From JAWXCH01 sp034440595 (GTDB lineage: Bacteria > Planctomycetota > Planctomycetia > Pirellulales > JALHPA01): a DNA stretch of 6,177 nt. The DNA lies in contig JAWXCH010000257.1 in the NCBI GenBank assembly GCA_034440595.1, positions 1 through 6,177 on the forward strand, given 5' to 3'. The notes beneath the pieces were generated by a model that did no database searches, was not told where the DNA came from, and saw only the letters and a program-made list of their open reading frames with translations. Positions 1 through 5,721 of this stretch are shown piece after piece (the stretch's first letter is position 1; each line of letters opens with the position of its first letter). The position numbers and the translations under genes were made by a program.

Positions 1-443
1 GCTTTCCCAGGGCTGGCCGCCTTCCGCGAACAGATATGATGGTCAATTCTGGATCGGCGCATTGTGGGGAAAGTGATCAGTTTGAGGGCGGCGGCAACAT
101 GCAAGCGAAAATGGTCAGGGTAGGTGATGAATTTAGCGAGTAAGCGCAAGCGCTTGTTGAATCGTTCTTCGACTTCCTTTGACGGAAAACTGCTCGACTG
201 AAATTTCGGTCCACTGCCCGGGCCTGCCATCCAGCCATCTGAAATTCGCTGCATCGAATCGGGGTTAATGTTGAGTGACAGCGCACACGCTTGCCAAAGA
301 TGGACGTGCGGCATGTGTCGCCAGAAATCCCAATCTAGTGCTTTGGGCGTCGTTGGTTGCCTTGGTAGTATGTAACCCCCTCCGCCCGTGAGCGGCCTAA
401 TTGGCGGCGGCGCTTTCGATACCTGCTTCTTGTCGTCTGGCAT
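1..443 (-). CDS. Integrase-linked hypothetical protein, 3' end beyond the window
   Basis: The frame opens at ATG 443-441 and stays open for 147 codons to the left edge, so the C-terminus is missing. The start lies two bases after the integrase stop codon. A GGGGA Shine-Dalgarno-like sequence sits inside the last integrase codons, which suggests translational coupling. Residues 1-30 are polar, proline-rich and glycine-rich and probably disordered. Residues 38-62 carry a tryptophan-rich block (WDFWRHMPHVHLWQACALS, then NINPD). From memory this resembles conserved hypothetical proteins next to integrases in betaproteobacterial islands and prophages, though no function is known to me. Residues 86-120 are charged and probably helical. 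No signal peptide or membrane segment is visible. I do not recognise a catalytic motif. The last 20 or so residues before the edge look less protein-like, so a frameshift just beyond or near the edge cannot be excluded. Confidence 0.7.
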   Translation of the reverse strand, partial: MPDDKKQVSKAPPPIRPLTGGGGYILPRQPTTPKALDWDFWRHMPHVHLWQACALSLNINPDSMQRISDGWMAGPGSGPKFQSSSFPSKEVEERFNKRLRLLAKFITYPDHFRLHVAAALKLITFPTMRRSRIDHHICSRKAASPGK

Positions 444-445
444 GG

Positions 446-1543
446 TTATATCCCCAACCGTGCCGCCAGCTTTTCGCCGGTCGCCACGATATGCCCGTCA
501 CTCAGGTGCGAATAGCGCGATACCATTTGCATGGTGCGATGCCCCAATATCTTGCTGATTTCCACCAGCGAAACGCCGCTCATGGCGAGGTATGACGCGG
601 CGGTGTGGCGCAGGTCGTGCCAGTGAAAATCAGCGATACCGGCGGCCTTAAGCGCCTTTTCCCACGGTTGCCGCAGGTCCAGGCATTCCGCTTTTTTCGC
701 CTTGGCGCTCGGTGGGAATACCCGATCATCCTTGAGGTTTCGCACCTTGGCGCGTTCTTGCAACAGCGTGAATGCCGTGCTCACCAGCGGCAGGGCGCGA
801 GTCTCGCCGTTTTTGGTTTGCGTCAGGGTGATAACTTGCCGGGCAAAGTCGATTTGCCCATAGCGCAAGGTCATTATTTCGGCCTGCCGTGCGCCAGTAG
901 AGAGGGCCAGCACCACCGCCAGGTAGAGGTCGGTGTGCGGCTTGCAAGCGGCTAGCAGTGCGGTGCGCTCATCGTCGGATAGGAATCGCACACGGCCCTT
1001 GCTCTCAGCGGGTTTCTTGATGCTACCGCATGGGTTTTTTTCCAGCCATTGAAGTTCCTTCACGCCATAGGCGAGACAGGCGGACAAGGCGGCCAGGTAG
1101 CGATTGACGGTGGCCCCGCTGCGTTTCGACCGTTCGCGCTTTGCGTCCTGGTCGTCGTTGCCGGTGGCGGGTGTGGCGTACCGTTGCGTTTCAACTACCA
1201 GCATTTTGTCACGCTCTTTGGCGATACGCACTGGCGTAATCGCGTCGAGCAGGTCGGGGCCGAACACCTCGCGCCAGTGTTCAATGCCACGCTTGCGATG
1301 CGTGAAGCTCAGCAATCCGGCGGCGCTTATGAGGTATTCGTTCGCCAGTTCGTTGAACGTATGGCGCTTGCTCTGCCCGAAATGACGGCCCGCCTTCATG
1401 TCGGCCTCGGTCTTCTTGGTCCAATCTTTCGCGTCGGTCTTGCTCTCAAAGCTCGCCGTCTCTGGCGCAAACCCCTTGATGCGAACCTGCACCCGATAAG
1501 AGGTCTTGCCGTCCCGTCCTGCTCGCTTCTGAATCGTTGCCAT
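446..1543 (-). CDS. int: Tyrosine recombinase / phage-type integrase
   Basis: This encodes a 365-residue site-specific recombinase expected to excise and integrate the element at its att site. The N-terminal 50 or so residues (RDGKTSYRVQVRIKG) resemble the arm-type DNA-binding domain of island integrases. A helical core-binding domain follows (about residues 60-175), then the catalytic domain. All expected catalytic residues are present: Arg219 (TGARQAE), Lys244 (QTKNGE), His309 and Arg312 (HDLRH), His335 (LGH) and the nucleophile Tyr344 (SRYSHL). Length is normal for the family and there is no internal stop, so it should be active. I chose ATG 1543-1541 over the upstream ATG at 1588 because AAGGGA (1557-1552) lies 8 nt before it and the family usually begins at this MATIQKR-like start. 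The gene reads away from the defence operon and is followed two bases later by the partial gene at 443. Confidence 0.95.
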   Translation of the reverse strand: MATIQKRAGRDGKTSYRVQVRIKGFAPETASFESKTDAKDWTKKTEADMKAGRHFGQSKRHTFNELANEYLISAAGLLSFTHRKRGIEHWREVFGPDLLDAITPVRIAKERDKMLVVETQRYATPATGNDDQDAKRERSKRSGATVNRYLAALSACLAYGVKELQWLEKNPCGSIKKPAESKGRVRFLSDDERTALLAACKPHTDLYLAVVLALSTGARQAEIMTLRYGQIDFARQVITLTQTKNGETRALPLVSTAFTLLQERAKVRNLKDDRVFPPSAKAKKAECLDLRQPWEKALKAAGIADFHWHDLRHTAASYLAMSGVSLVEISKILGHRTMQMVSRYSHLSDGHIVATGEKLAARLGI

Positions 1544-1599
1544 GATGTTTTTCCCTTCGCTGGAACTGACAAGCGAAGCATAGAACAAACAGCAACAAA

Positions 1600-1700
1600 T
1601 AACAACGAGGGATATATAATCTTATGAAAATATAACTTAACTAATTGATATATTTGTAATAATAATATTATCGGCACACTTATGGCACAAAATAGGTCAA
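1600..1700 (-). promoter_or_regulatory. AT-rich integrase upstream control region
   Basis: The stretch upstream of int is strikingly AT-rich compared with both flanks. It contains several -10-like sequences on the minus strand. One loose promoter is TTACAA (1659-1654) followed after 18 nt by TTATAT; another -35-like TTGACC lies at 1700-1695. I cannot choose between them from sequence alone. A pair of TGTGCC motifs (1673-1689) lies within the region, so integrase binding could autoregulate transcription. Positions 1701-1790 further upstream hold no gene that I can see. Confidence 0.4.
1673..1689 (-). repeat. Paired TGTGCC motif, candidate integrase arm site
   Basis: On the minus strand two TGTGCC hexamers start 11 bp apart, one helical turn. 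A second pair with the same spacing and strand-inverted orientation lies at 6013-6029 next to the tRNA. Over the 17 bp from the first T to the last C the two pairs match at 15 positions. Short direct repeats like these near int and near att are typical of arm-type integrase binding sites. The binding role is inferred. Confidence 0.4.
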
Positions 1701-1803
1701 AAACGGGCACTTATCTAAAACGTCGAGGACTTTGTCCAGAGGAAGGAACGGTGCCGAATGGGTAAAGCGAAGGCGAAGTAAACCGGCACATGACTAGCTG
1801 CGT

Positions 1804-1890
1804 ATTTCACGTCATCGTGACCGGTGATTTCACCAAAGCGTGACCGACGTTTCACGGCATCGTGACCGCGATTTCACGCTGAGCGTGACC
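1804..1890 (+). repeat. Four tandem IS21-type terminal repeats, 22-23 bp period
   Basis: Copies lie at 1804-1822, 1827-1845, 1849-1867 and 1871-1890. Each reads ATTTCAC (GTTTCAC in the third), a 5-nt spacer (6 nt in the fourth) and CGTGACC, separated by 3-4 nt. Each unit is itself a partial palindrome (TCAC...GTGA), as expected of a DNA-binding site. Position and format fit transposase-binding repeats at an IS21-family end. Confidence 0.7.
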
Positions 1891-1904
1891 GATTTGGGGA
1901 TGTT

Positions 1905-1978
1905 GCATGGATAGTTAAATGTAGGCTTGCCGCTTTTTTGAAAGCGAGCGGGCATGCCCCAGGACAAACTATCCATGC
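1905..1978 (+). promoter_or_regulatory. Nested inverted repeats around the istA start
   Basis: A perfect 12-bp inverted repeat (GCATGGATAGTT at 1905-1916, AACTATCCATGC at 1967-1978) encloses the istA leader and start codon. Inside it are a CGCTTT/AAAGCG hairpin with a four-base loop (1931-1946) and a 10-bp palindrome, GGGCATGCCC (1950-1959), that contains the ATG. In a transcript running in from outside, this would fold the start region away. Several insertion sequences are known to limit transposase expression in this manner. The function here is inferred. Confidence 0.35.
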
Positions 1979-2037
1979 GCAAGATACGAGACGTACTTCG
2001 ATACCGCCACAGCACCGACCTGAGCCTGGAGGCTGTT
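1954..2037 (+). pseudogene. istA: istA transposase, N-terminal 28 codons only
   Basis: The frame starts MPQDKLSMRKIRDVLRYRH and continues to about residue 28. This matches the remembered consensus of IS21-family IstA N-termini (a MP-x-R/D-L-S-MRKIRxVLR pattern preceding the helix-turn-helix). After about 2037 the frame reads arginine-rich sequence unlike a transposase, while an adjacent frame reads SRAP protein. The helix-turn-helix, the DDE catalytic core and istB are all missing. The fragment cannot act as a transposase. A 69-residue open frame that runs on to 2163 is therefore a chance fusion rather than a gene. Confidence 0.6.
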
Positions 2038-2038
2038 A

Positions 2039-2513
2039 GCGAAAGACGCAAAGATCGGCGCGAAGATGAACAACGCCCGAGGCGAGACGGTCGCGGAAAA
2101 GCCGTCATTCCGCAGTGCATTCAAACGCCGCCGCTGCATCGTGCCGATGGCGGGATTCTATGAATGGAAGGCGACGCCAGCAGGCAAGGTGCCGCACTAC
2201 TTCAGCATGTGATGATGTGTTTGCGGCAGCCGGACTGTGGGAACACTGGCCGGGAAAGGATGGCGCGGAGTCAGTCGACAGTTTTACGATCATCACAACA
2301 GCGGCCAATGCGATCATGGAACCGATTCATGACCGGATGCCGGTGATACTACCGACGGATGCAATTGATGCTTGGCTTGATCCAGACAACGCCGACGACC
2401 TGCAAGAACTGCTGGTGCCCTACCCTGCTGACGCAATGCAGGAATGGACAGTCAGTACGCGGGTCAACAACGCACGGAATGAGAGCGAAGAATTAATTAC
2501 TCCGATTTCGTGA
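2039..2513 (+). pseudogene. SRAP-domain (YedK/HMCES-like) abasic-site protein, truncated and frameshifted
   Basis: Intact SRAP proteins crosslink through Cys2 to abasic sites in single-stranded DNA and shield them. Two overlapping frames here give a recognisable SRAP protein. Positions 2039-2209 read AKDAKIGAKMNNARGETVAE through to GFYEWK and PHYFSM. After stop codons at 2210 the homology resumes in the +1 frame (2208 onward) with GLWEHW, ITTAANA, IHDRMPVIL and VNNARNE, ending at TGA 2511-2513. The family's conserved Asn (NNARGE, codon 2072), Glu (GFYEW, codon 2162) and His (IHDRMP, codon 2328) survive. The first 60 or so residues, including Cys2, are absent and are replaced by the IS21 fragment. 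Missing start, missing nucleophile and the frameshift together make it non-functional. No start codon with a ribosome site would rescue it. Confidence 0.8.
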
Positions 2514-2806
2514 GGGGGGCACTACATTTACTTCGCCATACCCACGGCGAAACAGGTGTGCGGATAAGATGAAACTCCTGCTCCTGCGGTTCGGCAACTC
2601 CGAGAAACTCTATCAGGCGAAGCTCAGTCGGTCGCGGGGTCAGGTCGCTTTCTTGCCCCAGTACGGATAACCAGTTCTCAATGACTGCTATTGGCAGCCA
2701 GAAGCGGTCCTTCGGCACGAACCATTTGAGAGGGGTCCTCGCCCTCACAGGATTGTAAAAGTCTGAGAACAGCCCATAATCAGCCGGGTGTTTCGAGGGG
2801 GAGAAC
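2514..2806. other. Intergenic region with operon promoter and an unassigned reverse frame
   Basis: This stretch separates the SRAP remnant from the defence operon. No plus-strand gene is visible. On the minus strand a 103-codon frame is open from ATG 2808 to the stop at 2497. Its inferred protein is rich in Trp, Phe and Pro and has reasonable codon use. It has no convincing ribosome site, its ATG overlaps the capV start codon on the other strand, and it resembles no family I know. It may be a decayed gene fragment or chance. The right-hand end carries the likely promoter (2753-2780) and the capV ribosome site. Confidence 0.4.
2753..2780 (+). promoter_or_regulatory. Candidate sigma-70 promoter of the CBASS operon
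   Basis: TTGTAA (2753-2758, 4 of 6 to consensus) and CATAAT (2775-2780, 5 of 6) are separated by 16 nt. Transcription would start near 2787, giving a leader of about 20 nt that contains the strong AGGGGGAG ribosome site (2796-2803) of the first gene. It is the only good match I saw just upstream of the operon. Confidence 0.45.
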
Positions 2807-3733
2807 ATGCCTGAGAAATTGTTTCGCGTACTCAGTCTCGACGGTGGCGGGGCAAAGGGCTTCTACACTCTGGGAATACTTCGGGAGATTGAATCCTTAA
2901 TCGGATGTGCGTTACACGAGCGCTTCGATCTGATCTACGGAACGAGCACGGGCGCGATCATTGCGGCAATGCTATCGCTCGGGAAGAGCGTCAAAGAAAT
3001 CCAAGGGGTCTACACCACCCACGTCCCAACGGTGATGAAGGAGAGCTCCGCCGCCGATAAATCGAGGGCGCTTACCACCCTGTCGGAAGAGGTCTTCGGC
3101 GCCGCAAAGTTTGAAGAGGTCAAAACGAATATCGGCATAGTCGCGACCCGCTGGATTCTGGAGCGACCAATGATCTTCAAGGCGAACATCGCTCAGGCGC
3201 ATGGGAGCAAGGCATCGTTTGCACCCGGCTTCGGAGTGAAGATCGGAGATGCGGTGCAGGCGTCCTGCTCTGCGTATCCTTATTTCGACCGCAAGCTCGT
3301 CGTTACAGAAAAAGGCGACAGGGTCGAACTGATTGACGGCGGCTTCTGCGCAAACAATCCCACGCTCTATGCGATTGCGGATGCAACCATCTTTATGGCA
3401 ATGCCTCCGGAGAGGATCCGCGTTGTGAGCTTGGGTGTCGGCACGTACCCTCCGCCAAAACTGGGGATATTTTCGTGGGACCACTGGAAGAACAAAACGC
3501 CAGGCGTCCAGCTTCTCCAAAAGACGTTGGAGATCAATACGCAGTCCATGGACCAGCTTCGCGAAGTGATGTTCAAGCACGTCCCGACCGTTCGTATAAG
3601 CCAGTCATTCTCGGAGCCAGCGATGGCTACCGACCTGTTCGAGCACGATCTCAACAAGTTGAACATCCTGACCCAGCGCGGTGTGCAGTCGTTCGCTGAA
3701 AACGAAGAAGTGCTTAAAACATATCTTCTCTGA
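2807..3733 (+). CDS. capV: Patatin-like phospholipase, CBASS effector
   Basis: A 308-residue patatin-fold lipid hydrolase. Family features are all intact: an oxyanion-hole glycine loop, DGGGAKG (residues 12-18); the nucleophile elbow GTSTG with Ser47; and the catalytic-dyad motif DGG with Asp177, followed by CANNP. CapV-type enzymes are switched on by a cyclic nucleotide made by the neighbouring synthase, then cut membrane phospholipids and kill or stop the infected cell. There is no signal peptide or transmembrane segment, so it is cytosolic and acts at the inner membrane. The start is secure: AGGGGGAG lies just ahead of ATG and the GGG loop begins at the usual distance. The CD-NTase gene follows 14 nt later on the same strand. 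The ligand cannot be predicted from sequence. A stand-alone patatin is possible but unlikely given the neighbour. Confidence 0.9.
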   Translation: MPEKLFRVLSLDGGGAKGFYTLGILREIESLIGCALHERFDLIYGTSTGAIIAAMLSLGKSVKEIQGVYTTHVPTVMKESSAADKSRALTTLSEEVFGAAKFEEVKTNIGIVATRWILERPMIFKANIAQAHGSKASFAPGFGVKIGDAVQASCSAYPYFDRKLVVTEKGDRVELIDGGFCANNPTLYAIADATIFMAMPPERIRVVSLGVGTYPPPKLGIFSWDHWKNKTPGVQLLQKTLEINTQSMDQLREVMFKHVPTVRISQSFSEPAMATDLFEHDLNKLNILTQRGVQSFAENEEVLKTYLL

Positions 3734-3747
3734 GGGGAGCCGGGGTA

Positions 3748-4644
3748 GTGCCAATTCCAGAAGCACAACTCACAACGTGGTCGCATATCGGCGCTATCCA
3801 ACAATCCGCGCAAACGTATGAGGTGGTCAGAACGATCTTGAATGACAGCAGCTCCCCGTATTACTCAAAGGACTTCTCCATCTTCTTGCAAGGGTCGTAC
3901 GGAAACAACACGAACGTCTACAAGGACAGCGACGTGGACATCGTAATCTGCCTCAACCAGACCTACTACACGGACCTCAGTTATCTTGAGCCAGGCGCAA
4001 AGGCCAATTACGAGAAGGTACGCAGTTCCGCGTCGTATAGGCTCGACGACTTCAAGGCGGAGGTGCTCTCTTGGCTTAAGACCAACTTCGGCGCGGCTGT
4101 GGACCCCGGAAAAAAGGCGATCTTAATTAAAGCCAGCGGGAACCGGCGCGACGCGGACGTTCTAGTCTGTGCGAAGCTTCGACGGTATCAGAAGAGCAGT
4201 AGTGGCGTCGACGGAAACTACAATGAGGGTATCTGCTTTTTCCTTCCCGATGGGACCCGCATCGTGAATTTTCCAGAGCAACATTCGGATAACTGCACCG
4301 CAAAGCATCAAGCGACGCACGAATGGTTTAAGCCAGTGGTGCGCATTTACAAGAACATGCGGAACCGCATGACTGATGAGGGAGTAGTCAAGACCGGTCT
4401 AGCACCTTCGTACTTCATCGAGGGAATGCTGTGGAATGTGCCGACGAACCTCTTTGGAGCAAGTTACGGCGATTCATTCGTAAATACGTTCAATTGGGTA
4501 TTGAAAGCGGACAAGACGAAGTTCGCATGTGCGAACGATCTGTTCTGGCTCGTGCGCGACAACTCTCAGGCATGCTGGCCGACCGCCAACTTCGATGCCT
4601 ACCTCGCGGCAGCGCGGAAATATTGGGATGACTGGGGCAAGTAG
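3748..4644 (+). CDS. CD-NTase (cGAS/DncV-like cyclic oligonucleotide synthase)
   Basis: A 298-residue nucleotidyltransferase of the SMODS/CD-NTase type. The signature is QGSYGNNTNVYKDSDVDIVI: Gly49-Ser50 of the P-loop-like turn and the metal-binding pair Asp62 and Asp64. A third carboxylate is supplied by RDADVLV (Asp137, or Asp135). A helical C-terminal domain (about residues 185-298) completes the usual two-lobed layout. Such enzymes sense phage infection and make cyclic di- or trinucleotides that activate the adjacent effector, here the patatin-like lipase. I cannot assign the clade or product with confidence; the sequence does not look like DncV (clade A). The start is GTG at 3748, 14 nt after the capV stop, preceded by a purine-rich GAGGGGAG. 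No Cap2/Cap3 (E1/E2, JAB) or HORMA/TRIP13 genes accompany it, so the system is type I-like. Confidence 0.9.
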   Translation: MPIPEAQLTTWSHIGAIQQSAQTYEVVRTILNDSSSPYYSKDFSIFLQGSYGNNTNVYKDSDVDIVICLNQTYYTDLSYLEPGAKANYEKVRSSASYRLDDFKAEVLSWLKTNFGAAVDPGKKAILIKASGNRRDADVLVCAKLRRYQKSSSGVDGNYNEGICFFLPDGTRIVNFPEQHSDNCTAKHQATHEWFKPVVRIYKNMRNRMTDEGVVKTGLAPSYFIEGMLWNVPTNLFGASYGDSFVNTFNWVLKADKTKFACANDLFWLVRDNSQACWPTANFDAYLAAARKYWDDWGK

Positions 4645-4665
4645 CCAGACAGAACAGCGAAAGCA

Positions 4666-5721
4666 ATGACCATGGAACGCTTCGCGGTCGATGAAAGTGG
4701 CTATACAGGTTTTGACCTGATGAACACCGAGCAGCGTCTCCAGGGCGCCAGCGCCATAGCGATCAGTAACAACGAAGCGAAGCGCCTCATCAAAGAATAT
4801 TTTCCGCAACTCCAGGCGCCCGAACTTAAATACGGTGCCTTGGCGCGCCGATCAAAAAATCGTGAGCGCCTCATCAGTTTGCAGAAGGACGTTCTAGCGC
4901 ATCATAAATGCGTCACCTACATCTGCGATAAGCGCTTCCTCTTAATCTTGATGTTCCTCGATTATGCAACGGAGCCTTGGTATCACAAGCGCGGAGCTAA
5001 CTTCTACGAAGATGGCCAGAATTACGCTATGGCCTCGCTGCTCCACTACATTGGGCCGAGCATGATGGGTGCGCTAACCTTCGAAGAAATACTGGCCGCG
5101 TTTCAGAGTGCAGTAAAAGAGAAGACTCCCGAAGCACTGAATGAACTCGTGCTCCGCGTTCGGCGGTCAAAGTGGGAGGAAACGCTTGCGGAAGGGTTCG
5201 GCCCCATTGCGATGGCCTCGCCTGAATGCCTGTCGGCCATTTCGGTTCCCGAAGTCTCGACCGACGCGGCGATAGTGGTATTGCAGTCCCTCATAAATCG
5301 AATGGAGGTCATGGCTGATGGCCCGTATCGGGTCGAACATGATCGGTCGAAGAATCTGCTCCAGTACAATGCACTGTTGCAGCGTCTCATCGCCCATGAT
5401 GAAACAATCGAGTTCACCCAAACACAAATCGCGAGCATCAAGTTTCCGCTCAAATTATCGGAAGTGACTCAGGTTGATTCAAAGGACAGCCCGTCCGTCC
5501 AACTTGCGGATGTGTTAATAGGTGCAGCGATCGAAGCCGGGAATATGTTGACGGGACAGCGTCCGGCAGACATTGATCCTGAGCGGGTTTTGAGCTTGTA
5601 TCGGGACGATCAATTCATTCACCTGATACCGTCGATCGATTTCGAGGAGCAGAAAAAGTTTCGTGAAGGCTCTCATGCGGCGGAAGTTATCGACTACTTT
5701 TCAAAGCACTTTAACAAGTAG
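4666..5721 (+). CDS. DUF3800 domain protein, third gene of the CBASS operon
   Basis: A 351-residue protein with the hallmarks of DUF3800: an N-terminal VDESGYTG motif (Asp9, Glu10), an HDRSKN segment with Asp226, and a C-terminal DSKDSPSVQLADVL motif (Asp271, Asp282). DUF3800 is thought to adopt an RNase H-like fold, and the spaced acidic residues would form its metal site, so a nuclease role is plausible but not shown. The family domain is split by an insert of roughly 120 residues (about 90-210), rich in helix and aromatic residues. It starts 21 nt after the CD-NTase stop. Either ATG 4666 or ATG 4672 could be used; the ribosome site (GCGAAAG) is weak, which may lower its level relative to the first two genes. 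No membrane segment is evident. Its role in the operon is unknown to me. Confidence 0.8.
   Translation: MTMERFAVDESGYTGFDLMNTEQRLQGASAIAISNNEAKRLIKEYFPQLQAPELKYGALARRSKNRERLISLQKDVLAHHKCVTYICDKRFLLILMFLDYATEPWYHKRGANFYEDGQNYAMASLLHYIGPSMMGALTFEEILAAFQSAVKEKTPEALNELVLRVRRSKWEETLAEGFGPIAMASPECLSAISVPEVSTDAAIVVLQSLINRMEVMADGPYRVEHDRSKNLLQYNALLQRLIAHDETIEFTQTQIASIKFPLKLSEVTQVDSKDSPSVQLADVLIGAAIEAGNMLTGQRPADIDPERVLSLYRDDQFIHLIPSIDFEEQKKFREGSHAAEVIDYFSKHFNK

Larger units (their letters stand above)
1791..2037 (+). mobile_element. IS21-family insertion sequence, left-end fragment
   Basis: A TG-starting terminus near 1791 is followed by four tandem copies of a terminal repeat (1804-1890) and the start of an IstA-type transposase reading frame at 1954. 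IS21-family elements carry multiple terminal repeats of about this size ahead of istA. The rest of istA, all of istB and the right terminus are absent: the sequence changes at about 2038 to an SRAP pseudogene. This is therefore a non-mobile remnant. The exact outer end is uncertain because no target duplication or opposite end is available for comparison. Confidence 0.6.

Noticed and set aside
1544..1588. Longer integrase start adding 15 residues
   Set aside because: The internal ATG at 1543 has an AAGGGA ribosome site at good spacing, and the family normally begins there; the extension reads unlike integrase.
401..1627. Plus-strand open frames across the integrase gene
   Set aside because: They lie opposite a complete, motif-rich integrase, have no ribosome sites of note and encode nothing recognisable, so they are antisense shadows.
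1..1800. Second copy of the tRNA 3' end (other att site)
   Set aside because: I scanned the left flank, the int leader and the IS border for the T-arm and acceptor sequence and found no convincing repeat.
1804..1890. CRISPR array
   Set aside because: The repeat units are about 20 bp with only 3-4 nt between them and sit ahead of istA, so they are IS terminal repeats and not repeat-spacer units.
1954..2163. A 69-residue intact gene starting at the istA ATG
   Set aside because: Its first 28 residues are IstA and the remainder is out-of-frame SRAP sequence; it is a chance fusion across a junction.
2115..2513. A 132-residue intact gene
   Set aside because: The first 30 or so residues are SRAP sequence in the wrong frame and only the part after about 2208 is SRAP protein, so it is the 3' half of a frameshifted pseudogene.
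2972..3813. Minus-strand frames inside capV
   Set aside because: They overlap a gene with complete patatin motifs and have no recognisable features of their own.
5103..5453. Minus-strand frames inside the DUF3800 gene
   Set aside because: Ser/Arg-rich shadow translations opposite a well-supported gene.
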